From a bacterium (lineage in GTDB: Bacteria; Desulfobacterota; JAPLJL01): a stretch of DNA of 34,020 nucleotides. This document shows, in pieces, positions 22,644 to 30,945 of this stretch (positions are counted from its first letter, which is position 1; each line of letters opens with the position of its first letter). The DNA is taken from contig JAQTNV010000036.1 in the NCBI GenBank assembly GCA_028713675.1, positions 1-34,020 of the forward strand. Reading direction: 5' to 3'. Made by a program: the position numbers and the translations under genes. The notes beneath the pieces were generated by a model. It did not search any database, was not told where the DNA came from, and saw nothing but the letters and a program-made list of their open reading frames with translations.

Positions 22644-23723
22644 CTACCTTTCCGTACAGCTGATGCACGGGTCAATGGAAAGCGTAATCACCGGCACGTT
22701 GGCAAGTTCGGCTCCCGGAAGCATGGCCAAAAGCGCCGGGATGTTGGCGAAGGTCGGCGTCCGGATCCTCATCCGAGCCAGGTTCTTGCCGCCGTTGCCC
22801 CGGAGATAATAAATTACTTCGCCGCGGGGCTGCTCCACCCGCGAGACGGTCTCGCCGTCGGGATTGCCCTTGACCGGCACGCTGATGGGGGAAGCGGGCA
22901 TCCGCTCCAGGGCCCGGCGGATGAGCTCGATCGACTGGTTCATCTCCCGGACCCGGACCTGGAGCCGGGCGTAACAGTCCCCGGCGGTTTCCACCACCGG
23001 CTGGAAATCCAGCTCGCCGTAAGCGGCGTAGCCGGTCTGGCGCAGGTCCTGGGCGATCCCCGCGGCCCGGGCCGTCGGCCCGACCGCCCCGCGCTCGTAG
23101 GTCAGCTCCCGGGAGATCCGGCCGATCCCTACGGTCCGCTGCTGGACTCCGTAATCCTTGAGGATAGGGTTGGCGATTTTTTTAATATCCTGCTCAAGCT
23201 TGTCCAGGGTGGCCAGGGTCAGATCGCGGCCCGTCTGATCTATATCCCGACGGACGCCGCCCACGCAGCAGGTCCCCAGGATCACCCGGGCTCCGGCGGT
23301 CGCCTCCTGGAGGTCGAGCACCGCCTCGCGGGCGCGCCAAATCTGCATGAAGAGGTTTTCAAAACCGAAGGAATCGGCCAGCAGGCCGAACCAGAGCAGG
23401 TGGCTGTGCAGCCGGTGCGTCTCGCTCCAGATCACGCGCAGGTAGCGCGCCCGGGGCGGGACTTCCACGCCCATGATCGTTTCGATCCCCTGGCAGTAGG
23501 CCACGGAGTGGATGAAGCTGCAGATGCCGCAGACGCGCTCGGTGATATAGACCGTCTGGAGGTAATCCTTGGTCTCGACCAGCTTTTCCAGCCCCCGATG
23601 GACATAGCCCACGACCGGAAGGGCGGAAACCACTTTCTCGTCCTTGAGCTCGAGGCGCAGCTGGATCGGTTCGGGCAGGACCGGGTGCTGCGGACCGAAG
23701 GGGATGACCGTGATTCTACTCAT
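22644..23723 (-). CDS. echE: Ech-type [NiFe] hydrogenase large subunit
   Basis: This is a 359-residue catalytic subunit of a group 4 energy-converting [NiFe] hydrogenase. Both nickel-iron ligand pairs are intact: RVCGICSFIH with Cys65 and Cys68, and the C-terminal DPCISCTER with Cys353 and Cys356. They mark it as a true hydrogenase and not the NuoD subunit of complex I. The protein ends at that Arg, with no C-terminal extension. Most other [NiFe] hydrogenases carry a tail removed by an endopeptidase, whereas CooH and Ech relatives are known to lack it. The start is ATG 23723 with AAGGA about 10 bp upstream, overlapping the 3' end of echD by 8 bp. It reduces protons with electrons from EchF/EchC. 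Confidence 0.96.
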   Translation of the reverse strand: MSRITVIPFGPQHPVLPEPIQLRLELKDEKVVSALPVVGYVHRGLEKLVETKDYLQTVYITERVCGICSFIHSVAYCQGIETIMGVEVPPRARYLRVIWSETHRLHSHLLWFGLLADSFGFENLFMQIWRAREAVLDLQEATAGARVILGTCCVGGVRRDIDQTGRDLTLATLDKLEQDIKKIANPILKDYGVQQRTVGIGRISRELTYERGAVGPTARAAGIAQDLRQTGYAAYGELDFQPVVETAGDCYARLQVRVREMNQSIELIRRALERMPASPISVPVKGNPDGETVSRVEQPRGEVIYYLRGNGGKNLARMRIRTPTFANIPALLAMLPGAELANVPVITLSIDPCISCTER

Positions 23724-24114
23724 GGTCCGATCCTTCTTTCCGGGGCGCCGCGCCCGGGTCGGCGTCCCCGCTGGGTCGGCGCCAGGGATTCCGGGGCGCG
23801 TCCTCCGGGAGGAGAAAACGGCCCTGGTAATCGAGGAGCATCCCGGCAACCGCGATCCCGAACAGATCCTTGATCTCGTTTTCCACCAGGAGCGCGGCGA
23901 AGTACTCCGCCGAGATGCTGGGCAGTTCCGCGCCCTTCGGCAGCCGGACCCGCAAGGTCTCCAGCTTTAATTCCTTATCGAAATGGTAAAGCAGATCAAA
24001 AGCGTCACCCAGGTCCGAGCAGGTAATGGTCACAAACCGGTACCCGGAGGCCCGTTTGGCCGCCACCGCGCCGATCAGGTTCTCTAATTTAATTTCGCTC
24101 AGATTCATGATCAT
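23716..24114 (-). CDS. echD: Ech hydrogenase NuoC-like subunit
   Basis: This is a 132-residue NuoC (30-kDa)-type subunit. The region SAEYFAALLVENEIKDLFGI is the typical NuoC signature ending in a DLFG motif. The C-terminal ~25 residues (NPWRRPSGDADPGAAPRKEG) are polar and probably flexible. Start is ATG 24114, 4 bp after the stop of echC, with AAGGA at 8 bp. A longer frame to 24318 only overlaps echC and is not credible. It sits between the small and large hydrogenase subunits on the peripheral arm, as in Ech and complex I. Confidence 0.9.
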   Translation of the reverse strand: MIMNLSEIKLENLIGAVAAKRASGYRFVTITCSDLGDAFDLLYHFDKELKLETLRVRLPKGAELPSISAEYFAALLVENEIKDLFGIAVAGMLLDYQGRFLLPEDAPRNPWRRPSGDADPGAAPRKEGSDHE

Positions 24115-24118
24115 GTCT

Positions 24119-24649
24119 CTATTCCTTGCCCCCGCGACCGGCCGAACCGGCCGGGGAAGGGGTAACCGGAGCCTCCGCTTCCGCCGGAGGGCGGAAGGTG
24201 AAGGTAGGCTTCCGGGCCGGCTCCACTTTTTTCCCGGCGCGCTTGGCTTCCAATTTCGCGAGGGACTGGACCATTCCGTCGATGATCGCTTCCGGGCGCG
24301 GCGGACATCCCGGGACAAACACGTCCACCGGAATGACCTTATCGATCCCGCCCAGGATGTTGTAGCAGTCCGCGAAGATCCCGCCGGTCGAGGTGCAGAC
24401 CCCGATGGCCACCACCACCTTGGGGTCGGGGACCTGAATATAAACGTTTTCCAGGACCCGGGCGTTCCGGTGGTTGACCGAGCCCGTTACCACCAGGATG
24501 TCGGCATGCTTGGGATTGCCGATGTGCAGGACCCCGAACCGCTCCAGGTCGTAAAGCGGGGTCAGGCACGCCAGAAATTCGATATCGCAGCCGTTGCAGC
24601 TGTTGCAGTTGAAGTGGACCGCCCAGGGCGACTTGGCCAGTACCTTCAC
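24119..24649 (-). CDS. echC: Ech hydrogenase small subunit (NuoB-like)
   Basis: This is a 176-residue NuoB/EchC-type subunit holding the [4Fe-4S] cluster next to the NiFe site. Cluster ligands: CNSCNGCDIE (Cys18 and Cys21 form CxxC), the Cys of AIGVCTSTGG and the Cys of PGCPPRPEAI. The core ends near residue 140. A Pro/Ala-rich tail of about 35 residues follows (PARKPTFTFRPPAEAEAP onward), unusual for the family. The start is taken as GTG 24649, which shares its G with the TAG stop of echB (TAGTG) and has GGGAGGGG just before it. Confidence 0.92.
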   Translation of the reverse strand: MKVLAKSPWAVHFNCNSCNGCDIEFLACLTPLYDLERFGVLHIGNPKHADILVVTGSVNHRNARVLENVYIQVPDPKVVVAIGVCTSTGGIFADCYNILGGIDKVIPVDVFVPGCPPRPEAIIDGMVQSLAKLEAKRAGKKVEPARKPTFTFRPPAEAEAPVTPSPAGSAGRGGKE

Positions 24650-25557
24650 TATCCCCTCCCCATCCCGTAAAGCCAGACGATATTGCAGAGCGCCAGGAGC
24701 ATCGGCCCGGCCCACATGAAACGGATCATCCAGAAGGTAGTCAAGCGCGGGCTGGCGTTATCCACCAGGATCTGGGCGAAAAAACCGGCCAGCGCTATCC
24801 CCGCCCCGATCCAAAGATTGGTGGACCAGAACATGGCCATGATAAAGAATAATATAAAGACTTCATAAAAGTGGGCGATCTCGATCAAGGCCAGAAAGGG
24901 ACCGGAATACTCGATGGTAACCCCCCGGACCAGTTCCTGGTGGGCGTGGTGGCCCGAAGACACGTCGAAAGGCGACTTCTCCATCTTGATGACCACGGCG
25001 GCGAAATAAGCGGGGAGCAGGAGCGGCAGTGTGAAAAGGAGGGGCTGGTTGAGCTTCATCACCGCGGAGGCCAAAAAGCTGTGCGGATGGGGGGTGCTCA
25101 GGTAAATACCAACTACGAAGAGGATAAGGATCGGCTCGTAGGCGACCATCTGCATGATCTTGCGCGAGGCGCCGATCCGGCTGTAGGGCGAGCGCACCGA
25201 CATGGCGCCCAGGATCAGCGCGATCGTCGCGAAAGCATGGACGAAGAGGACCATCAGGATATCCTGGCCCATGGCCAGGAGGACCACCACCAGAATCATG
25301 AAAGCCAGGTACAGCCAGGCGTAAAAAATATAAAGGCGGTTTAGAAACAACGGTTCCTTGGCAAACAGCTTGAGCACGTCGTAGACAGGCTGCAGGATCG
25401 GGGGCCCGATCCGTCCCTGAATGCGCGCGGTGATTTTGCGGTCGATTCCCATCAGGAGCGCCCCCACCAGGGGTGCCGCCAGCACCATTATCGCCGGGAA
25501 GAGTGCCGGGCAGATCCCGGAACAGAAGGCGGAGAAGGTTTCCCAATCGGACCACAT
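24649..25557 (-). CDS. echB: Ech hydrogenase membrane subunit (NuoH-like)
   Basis: This is a 302-residue NuoH/EchB membrane subunit, which connects the peripheral arm to the ion-pumping subunit. The signature GIDRKITARIQGRIGPPILQP follows the first membrane segment, matching the ubiquinone-loop region of NuoH. About eight hydrophobic segments follow, and KMEKSPFDVSSGHHAHQELV is the conserved SPFD-containing loop. Start is ATG 25557, 5 bp after the stop of echA; a frame extending to 25626 would overlap echA for 60 bp and lacks the family N-terminus. Inner membrane. Confidence 0.93.
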   Translation of the reverse strand: MWSDWETFSAFCSGICPALFPAIMVLAAPLVGALLMGIDRKITARIQGRIGPPILQPVYDVLKLFAKEPLFLNRLYIFYAWLYLAFMILVVVLLAMGQDILMVLFVHAFATIALILGAMSVRSPYSRIGASRKIMQMVAYEPILILFVVGIYLSTPHPHSFLASAVMKLNQPLLFTLPLLLPAYFAAVVIKMEKSPFDVSSGHHAHQELVRGVTIEYSGPFLALIEIAHFYEVFILFFIMAMFWSTNLWIGAGIALAGFFAQILVDNASPRLTTFWMIRFMWAGPMLLALCNIVWLYGMGRG

Positions 25558-25562
25558 GACCG

Positions 25563-27494
25563 TTAAACCCCCACCACCAGGGCGAACATGGTCAGAAGAA
25601 CCAGAATCGCCAGCCAGTTGGTCCATTGCGTGATTTTCGCTTCCGTGAACACGGTATCCAGGTAAAGCGCGGTGGTCCAGGCTTCATCGGGTTCGTCCTT
25701 GAGCCCGCGGAAGCGGAAGGTGCGGGCATCGGTGACCACGTTCTCGCCGGAAAGGAAGGGCAGCCGGACGCGCTCGGGCTTGAAATACCTGCCGGTCAGC
25801 ATGTTGGCCACGGCCGCCAGGGCGATAAAAAGCATGATCAGGCAGATATCCAGCCCGCCCACCGAGTCCAGGATCGACAATTGTTCCGCCGGGATCCCGA
25901 TCCCCTGATAGGTCTGGACAGCCAGGGGTGCGAAAAGGATCTGGAAAAGCGGGATGCCCATGATCGCCGTTAGCACCACCCCGCCTCCGAGAATATATTC
26001 GGCCGAGAGAATGGAAAGCGGCAGTTTTTCCCGGGTCAAAGTCGCGTGATAGGAAACCGTCTGGATCCGGCCCAGCCACTTGGCCCAGAAGAAAAGGGTC
26101 AGGGCGCTTCCCAAAATGAGGAAAAGAAGAATCAGCGGCGAGGCGATCGCGGACTCGATCGCCATCCACTTGCAGACCAGCATCCCGAACGGCGGGGTCA
26201 GCATCGAGGCCATGCCCACCAGGGCCATCAGCGTGGTCACCGGCAGCTCGAACATGACCACGCCCATGTCCTCGATGTCGCGGCTGCCGATTTTCTGTTC
26301 GATGGTTCCCACGCAGAGGAAAAGCAGGGCCTTGACGATCGCATGGAAAAGCAAAAGCATCATCGCCGTGGCGTAAGCCAGGGGCGTGTTGATCCCGGCG
26401 CAGGCGATGATCAGGCCCAGATTGGAGATGGTGGAATAGGCTAATACCTTCTTGGCATTGCTCTGCCCCACTGCCAGCGCCGCCGCGGCGGCAAACGAGA
26501 AAGCCCCCGCCAGCGCGATCGCGAACATGACCCGGGAACCGGTGAAGCCGGGAGCCAGGCGGAGGATCAGGTAGACACCCGCCTTCACCATGGTCGCCGA
26601 ATGCAGGAGCGCCGAGACCGGGGTCGGCGCGACCATCGCCCCCAGGAGCCAGCTCTGGAAAGGCAGCTGGGCCGATTTGGTGAAAGCCGCCAGGGCGAGG
26701 AACGCCAGGGGGATCAGGGCCCGGTTGGCCGCGGTGATCCCGCTCAGGTGTTCGACTCCCGCACCGGATAAAGCCAGGAGCGAACCCAGCATCATCGCCG
26801 CTCCCCCGAAGGAATTGATCAGGAGGGCCAGGCGGGCGTTTTTGCGTGACTCAAGCGTGCCGTCATGGCCGATCAGGGCGAAGGAACAGAGCGTGGTGGC
26901 CTCCCAGAAGATGATCAGCCAACGCAGGTTGTCGGCCAGCACCAGCCCGTTCATCATCCCGAGAAAGCCGACCAGGACAAAGAAAAAACGCCCCGACCCC
27001 TGCGCGGTTGCCGGCGCGTGCGCCTGGTGGTGCTTCATGTACCCCAGGGCGTAAATCGCGATGATCGATCCGATGATGGAAACGATCGAGACCATGACGA
27101 TGGCCAGGCTATCAATTCGGAAGTCAGCACCGGGGAGCGCCGGCGCGGCGCGGAGGGAAAACCATTCTTCCGCCACGGCCAGGCCGATCTGCACCAGGGC
27201 CAGGGCCAGGATCAGCCGGCTCCGGATGCGGACGGCGATGACGGCCACGACGATGGCGATCAGCAGTTCCAGCCCGAAGGCCAGCCACTCGGTCCCGCCC
27301 CCCAGCAGATCCTTCAGAGAAATCCAGGATTCACCCGTTTTTGCCGTGACGGCAAAAACAAGCGAGAGCGCGATGGTCGCCAGCGCCCCGACGGTTACCG
27401 CCCAGCTCCGGCTCCGGTCCCCGGGTGCGGCCCAGGCCAGGAGCCCGAAGGCCACCGGGACCAGAATCAGCAGGATTAAAAGCCACTCGCCCAA
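25563..27494 (-). CDS. echA: Ech hydrogenase ion-translocating subunit (NuoL/MrpD-like)
   Basis: This is a 643-residue antiporter-like membrane subunit with about 14-16 hydrophobic segments. The NuoL/M/N core includes FWEATTLCSFALIGHDG, LPFQSWLLGAMVAPTPVSALLHSATMVKAG (central Lys and conserved His) and AYSTISNLGLIIACAG. The size equals typical EchA/HyfB. It would move H+ or Na+ when ferredoxin drives H2 formation. Translation probably starts at TTG 27494, since AGAGGAG lies 7-8 bp before it and the first membrane segment starts directly afterwards. It is the first gene of echABCDEF, whose order is that described for archaeal Ech. Its promoter must lie in the 60-bp gap shared with the divergent tRNA gene. 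Confidence 0.94.
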   Translation of the reverse strand: MGEWLLILLILVPVAFGLLAWAAPGDRSRSWAVTVGALATIALSLVFAVTAKTGESWISLKDLLGGGTEWLAFGLELLIAIVVAVIAVRIRSRLILALALVQIGLAVAEEWFSLRAAPALPGADFRIDSLAIVMVSIVSIIGSIIAIYALGYMKHHQAHAPATAQGSGRFFFVLVGFLGMMNGLVLADNLRWLIIFWEATTLCSFALIGHDGTLESRKNARLALLINSFGGAAMMLGSLLALSGAGVEHLSGITAANRALIPLAFLALAAFTKSAQLPFQSWLLGAMVAPTPVSALLHSATMVKAGVYLILRLAPGFTGSRVMFAIALAGAFSFAAAAALAVGQSNAKKVLAYSTISNLGLIIACAGINTPLAYATAMMLLLFHAIVKALLFLCVGTIEQKIGSRDIEDMGVVMFELPVTTLMALVGMASMLTPPFGMLVCKWMAIESAIASPLILLFLILGSALTLFFWAKWLGRIQTVSYHATLTREKLPLSILSAEYILGGGVVLTAIMGIPLFQILFAPLAVQTYQGIGIPAEQLSILDSVGGLDICLIMLFIALAAVANMLTGRYFKPERVRLPFLSGENVVTDARTFRFRGLKDEPDEAWTTALYLDTVFTEAKITQWTNWLAILVLLTMFALVVGV

Positions 27495-27517
27495 GTCAAT
27501 CTCCTCTTTCTCGGGAT

Positions 27518-27546
27518 TTGACGAATTTCGGATTAGCTCTTAGAAT
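27518..27546 (+). promoter_or_regulatory. Sigma-70-type promoter for tRNA-Pro
   Basis: TTGACG (27518-27523), a 17-bp spacer and TAGAAT (27541-27546) lie just ahead of the tRNA. The expected transcript start is about five bases before the mature 5' end. Confidence 0.7.
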
Positions 27547-27557
27547 GATTTTCCAGT

Positions 27558-27634
<77 letters not shown>

Positions 27635-27674
27635 TTTATAAAAATTTCCTCTTCGGAATCCTTTTCAGTTATAA

Positions 27675-27784
27675 GCTTTCAGCCATCAGCTGTTATTTTC
27701 CTTCCAGTCGTTTCCCAACTTCCTAGCTTTTTTTACGGCGGTCAGCAGTCCCACCGGGCCGTAGGCCCATACAGGCCGGAGGCC
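27675..27784. repeat. Heptads and GGGCC palindrome between tRNA and ACT gene
   Basis: AGCTTTC, AGCCATC, AGCTGTT (27677 on) form a short heptad array. GGGCC-GTA-GGCCC-ATAC-AGGCCGGAGGC (27756-27783) is a second copy of the element at 9949-9975. No gene. Confidence 0.55.
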
Positions 27785-27815
27785 GCGGTCGGCGTTCGTA
27801 ATTACGACTTCGGAC

Positions 27816-28244
27816 TTAGAGATTATAGATCTCTTCCCCCAGGATCCGGATCCAGTTTTTGCCCAGGACCTGTCGGGCCTTCTCGACGTTATCCACCCCC
27901 AGGATCATGATCGGATCCTTGCCCATTCTTCCGATATAAGGGTAGAGATACTGGACATTGACCTCGGCTTCCCGCAGGGGCTTCAGGATGGCGTTCAATC
28001 CTCCGGGCTGGTCCGGGATCTCCGCCGCCACCACTTCGCTTTCCTCCAGCTCGTAGCCCGAGGATTTCAGCACATTGACCCCTTTTTTCGGATCATCCAG
28101 CACCATCCGGATGGAGGAAAAGTCGCTGCTCTCCACTACCGTGATCGCGCGGATGTTAACCCCTTCCTTTCCCAAAAGCTCGCTGACCCGGGAAAGCCGG
28201 CCCGGCTTATTGGGCAGAACCACGGAAAGCTGAAGGAGAGCCAT
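27816..28244 (-). CDS. Tandem ACT-domain protein coupled to the oxoacid oxidoreductase
   Basis: This is a 142-residue protein made of two ACT domains: residues 3-70 (LSVVLPNKPGRLSRVSELLG) and about 70-142 (VVAAEIPDQPGGLNAILKPL). ACT domains bind amino acids or related ligands and usually control an attached or partner enzyme. No catalytic domain is present. Its ATG overlaps the stop of the gamma-subunit gene (TAATG), so the two are translated as a pair. It is therefore a candidate sensor of the 2-oxoacid:ferredoxin oxidoreductase. Similar stand-alone ACT proteins are known beside phenylacetate-CoA ligase and indolepyruvate oxidoreductase genes. The ligand is unknown; a branched-chain or aromatic amino acid would fit the enzyme. 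Confidence 0.9.
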   Translation of the reverse strand: MALLQLSVVLPNKPGRLSRVSELLGKEGVNIRAITVVESSDFSSIRMVLDDPKKGVNVLKSSGYELEESEVVAAEIPDQPGGLNAILKPLREAEVNVQYLYPYIGRMGKDPIMILGVDNVEKARQVLGKNWIRILGEEIYNL

Positions 28245-28795
28245 TATTTTTCCTCCTTTTCAATTGTCTGGTAACCGAACCGGAGCGCCCGCTGGTTCAA
28301 TTCGAGCAGTTTGGCCTTGCGCGCCGGGAAGAGGGAAACCAGGGCTTCCTCCAGGGACTTGAGCGTCACCAGGCCGGTCAGCCGCGCGAAAGCCCCGAGC
28401 ATCACGCAGTTCGCCATCCGCAGGTCCCCGAGTTCCAGCGCCCATTTCCCGGCCGGGACCGGAATGACCTTGATATCCTCGCGGATGGTTTCCCCCTCGA
28501 TCAGGGAGGAATTCAAGATCAGCGTTCCCCCGGACTTCAGGTAATTCTGGAAGCGGAGAAACGCCGGGGTGCTCATCACCACGATGAATTCCGGGGCCGA
28601 GGCCACCGGCGAGGCGATTTCGTCATCCGAAATCGCGATGGTGCAGTTGGCGGAGCCTCCCCGGACTTCGGCCCCGTAGGCCGGCAGAAGCGTAACCTGG
28701 TGACCATCCTTCATCACCGCGTTGGCCAAGGCGTAACCCATCATCATTATTCCCTGGCCTCCGAACCCCGAAATAACCACCTTGGTTAACTTCAT
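28244..28795 (-). CDS. 2-oxoacid:ferredoxin oxidoreductase, gamma subunit
   Basis: This is a 183-residue gamma subunit (KorC/VorC/PorC type). The N-terminus TKVVISGFGGQGIMMMGYAL and the block LLPAYGAEVRGGSANCTIAI are standard for the family, in which this subunit helps bind CoA. Start is ATG 28795 with GGTGA before it. An in-frame extension to 28861 lies in heptad repeats and is rejected. The gene follows beta after a gap of about 110 bp filled with an inverted heptad pair, while delta, alpha and beta are tightly packed. Confidence 0.93.
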   Translation of the reverse strand: MKLTKVVISGFGGQGIMMMGYALANAVMKDGHQVTLLPAYGAEVRGGSANCTIAISDDEIASPVASAPEFIVVMSTPAFLRFQNYLKSGGTLILNSSLIEGETIREDIKVIPVPAGKWALELGDLRMANCVMLGAFARLTGLVTLKSLEEALVSLFPARKAKLLELNQRALRFGYQTIEKEEK

Positions 28796-28815
28796 TGCTT
28801 CACCATCACAATTAA

Positions 28816-28901
28816 TTGACGAATGACGATTTACGAATGACAGAAATAAGGATTTCTTCAATCACCAATCTACAATCGTCAATCGTAAATCCCAAATTTT
28901 G
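28816..28901. repeat. Inverted pair of heptad repeats inside the oxidoreductase operon
   Basis: 28816-28843 reads TTGACGA, ATGACGA, TTTACGA, ATGACAG. 28860-28901 reads AATCACC, AATCTAC, AATCGTC, AATCGTA, AATCCCA, AATTTTG. GATTTACGA (28828-28836) pairs perfectly with TCGTAAATC (28883-28891), giving a hairpin between the beta and gamma genes. Confidence 0.75.
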
Positions 28902-28908
28902 CATTTGA

Positions 28909-29652
28909 TTATTCGGCCTTCCTGTCCACCAGCACCCCGGGGGGATAGGCCTTGGCCATCACTTCCTCAATCCACTTCAGGGAATCCACCGGGCTGAGTT
29001 TCCAGTTGGTCGGGCAGGCCGAAAGCACCTCGATCAGCGAATACCCCAGGCCCTCGGTCTGGTATTGGAAAGCCTTCCGCAGGGCTTTTTTGAATTTCAT
29101 GACGTTCGCCGGCGAGGTCAGCGCCACCCTCTCCACGTAACATACCCCCGGCAGGGTCGAGAGAATCTTGCTCAGGTCCAGGGGATAGCCGTCCTTTTCC
29201 GGATTGCGGCCCGCCGAACAGGTCGTGGTCGGCTGGTTGATCATGGTGGTGGGGGCCATCTGGCCTCCGGTCATGCCGTAATTGGTATTGTTGACGTAAA
29301 CCGTGGTCACCTTCTCGCCCCGGCCCGCGGCGTGAAGGGTTTCCCCAGCCCCGATCGAGGCCAGGTCGCCGTCCCCCTGGTAGGTTAGGACCAGGCTGTT
29401 GGGGATCGCCCTTTTGATCCCGGTGGCCACCGCGGTGCAGCGGCCGTGGGGGGCCTCGGTCACGTCGATGTCCAGATAGAAATAGGAGAGCACCGCGCAC
29501 CCGACCGGCGCGATCATGATCGCGCGGTCGCGGAAATCGCTCTCTTCCATCACCTCGGCGATCACCCGGTGGAGAATGTTGTGCCCACAGCCCGGGCAGA
29601 AATGAAAGGTCGCCGGTTTGAGCAGGCGGGGACGCTCGAAAACCTTTTTCAC
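28909..29652 (-). CDS. 2-oxoacid:ferredoxin oxidoreductase, beta subunit (TPP-binding)
   Basis: This is a 247-residue beta subunit carrying thiamine diphosphate and iron-sulfur ligands. FHFCPGCGHNILHRV gives the CxxC pair and PVGCAVLSYF a further Cys. The TPP motif runs from GDGDLASIGAGETLHAAGRG to VYVNNTNYGMTGGQMAPT. The start is GTG 29652, overlapping the alpha stop (GTGA). The subunit would decarboxylate a 2-oxoacid and pass electrons to the delta ferredoxin subunit. Confidence 0.94.
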   Translation of the reverse strand: MKKVFERPRLLKPATFHFCPGCGHNILHRVIAEVMEESDFRDRAIMIAPVGCAVLSYFYLDIDVTEAPHGRCTAVATGIKRAIPNSLVLTYQGDGDLASIGAGETLHAAGRGEKVTTVYVNNTNYGMTGGQMAPTTMINQPTTTCSAGRNPEKDGYPLDLSKILSTLPGVCYVERVALTSPANVMKFKKALRKAFQYQTEGLGYSLIEVLSACPTNWKLSPVDSLKWIEEVMAKAYPPGVLVDRKAE

Positions 29653-30737
29653 CGCGTCTTCCTCACCTTCTGATAATAATTCCGGGAGATCACCCGTCCG
29701 AATTCGGCGGGATTGGGGATCGCCCCTCCCCCGGGACGGCCGTAGAAGCTGACCTCGGCCTTCCCTTCCAGGGCCATGCGCACGTCCTCGATCATCTGCC
29801 CGCAGGAAAGCTCCATTACCAGGAAATGCGAAACATGTTCCGCCGCTTTCCGGATCGCTTCATCCGGGAAGGGCCAGAGGGAAATCGGCCGGATCATCCC
29901 CACCTTGAGTCCTTCCTCCCGGACCCGCTTGATCGCGCCCTTGGCGATCCGGGCCACCGAGCCGTAGGCGACCACCGCCAGGCTGGCGTCATCCATCCGG
30001 TAGCTCTCGGACCGCTTTTCCCTTTTCTCGATTTCCTTATATTTACGGTTAAGTTTCCAGTTGTGTTCTTCGAGCACACCTTCTTCCAGGATCAGCGAGC
30101 GGAGCATCCGCCCGGGCCGGCCCTTGGCCCCGGTCAGGGCCCAGTCCTTGGGAGGCAGGTCTTTCTTTTCCAGTTCCCGCAACTCCACCGGCTCGGACAT
30201 CTGCCCGAGCAGGCCCTCGCCCTGGATGATGACCGGGCCGCGGTACTTGTCGGCCAGGTAAAAGGCGAGCTGGGTCAGGTCGTAAATTTCCTGGACGGTG
30301 CAGGGCGCGAGGGTGATGGTCCGGTAATCGCCGTGTCCCCCGCCGCGGGTGGACTGGAAATAATCCGACTGGGAAGTGACGATGTTCCCGAGACCGGGCC
30401 CGCCCCGGACCATGTTGGCGATGACGCAGGGAAGCTCCAGCGCCGCGAGGTAAGAGATCCCCTCCTGCATCAGGCTGATCCCGGGGCTCGAACTGGTGGT
30501 CATAACCCGCCGGCCGGTGGCGGCGGCGCCCAGCACCATGTTGATCGCCGCCAGCTCGCTCTCGGCCTGGACAAAGCCGCCGTCCTTGAGCTTGGGCAGG
30601 TGCTCGGACATGAACTCAGGAATCTCGTTCTGGGGCGTAATCGGGTAGCCAAAGTACAGGTGGCACCCGGACCGGATGGCCGCCTCGGCCAGCGCGTGGT
30701 TCCCGGAGAGGAGAACCTTATTCGCGGAAGACTTCAA
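29649..30737 (-). CDS. 2-oxoacid:ferredoxin oxidoreductase, alpha subunit (VorB/KorA-like)
   Basis: This is a 362-residue alpha subunit. The pattern GNHALAEAAIRSGCHLYFGY, then PQNEIPEFMSEHLPKL, SSSPGISLMQEGISYLAALE, RGGPGLGNI and SDYFQSTRGGGHGDYR closely recalls subunits annotated VorB (3-methyl-2-oxobutanoate oxidoreductase) or KorA (2-oxoglutarate). Sequence alone does not settle the substrate. Translation starts at TTG 30737: GGAGGT lies 5 bp upstream, inside the 3' end of the delta gene, and the genes overlap by 20 bp. The operon order is delta, alpha, beta, gamma, ACT. Confidence 0.93.
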   Translation of the reverse strand: MKSSANKVLLSGNHALAEAAIRSGCHLYFGYPITPQNEIPEFMSEHLPKLKDGGFVQAESELAAINMVLGAAATGRRVMTTSSSPGISLMQEGISYLAALELPCVIANMVRGGPGLGNIVTSQSDYFQSTRGGGHGDYRTITLAPCTVQEIYDLTQLAFYLADKYRGPVIIQGEGLLGQMSEPVELRELEKKDLPPKDWALTGAKGRPGRMLRSLILEEGVLEEHNWKLNRKYKEIEKREKRSESYRMDDASLAVVAYGSVARIAKGAIKRVREEGLKVGMIRPISLWPFPDEAIRKAAEHVSHFLVMELSCGQMIEDVRMALEGKAEVSFYGRPGGGAIPNPAEFGRVISRNYYQKVRKTR

Positions 30738-30933
30738 TCACCACCTCCGGGCACATCGTCGCGCACTGGGCGCAGCCGGTGCAGCCCGCTTCTTCGTTGA
30801 AAACGGCGGGGTAATATCCGGCCGCGTTGTTGCGATCGGAAATCTTGATCGCCTGGCGGGGGCAGAAGGCCACGCAGTAGCCGCAGCCCTTGCAGCCATC
30901 TGAGTTGATCCGGATTAACCCCTTGGCTTTCAT
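30718..30933 (-). CDS. 2-oxoacid:ferredoxin oxidoreductase, delta (ferredoxin) subunit
   Basis: This is a 71-residue 2x[4Fe-4S] ferredoxin-type subunit. The clusters are CKGCGYCVAFCP and CTGCAQCATMCP. It would collect electrons from the beta subunit and pass them to free ferredoxin. It is the first gene of the operon, with its 3' end overlapping alpha. Repeats fill the 180 bp upstream, so the promoter must lie in or behind them. Confidence 0.93.
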   Translation of the reverse strand: MKAKGLIRINSDGCKGCGYCVAFCPRQAIKISDRNNAAGYYPAVFNEEAGCTGCAQCATMCPEVVIEVFRE

Positions 30934-30945
30934 TTAACGATCAAC

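Noticed and set aside
23724..23849. N-terminal extension of the hydrogenase large subunit
   Set aside because: It lies entirely within echD and lacks similarity to the family; ATG 23723 starts the conserved region.
22320..27494. NADH dehydrogenase (complex I) fragment
   Set aside because: The large subunit keeps both NiFe ligand pairs (CGIC and DPCISC), which NuoD lacks, and the six-gene order equals Ech.
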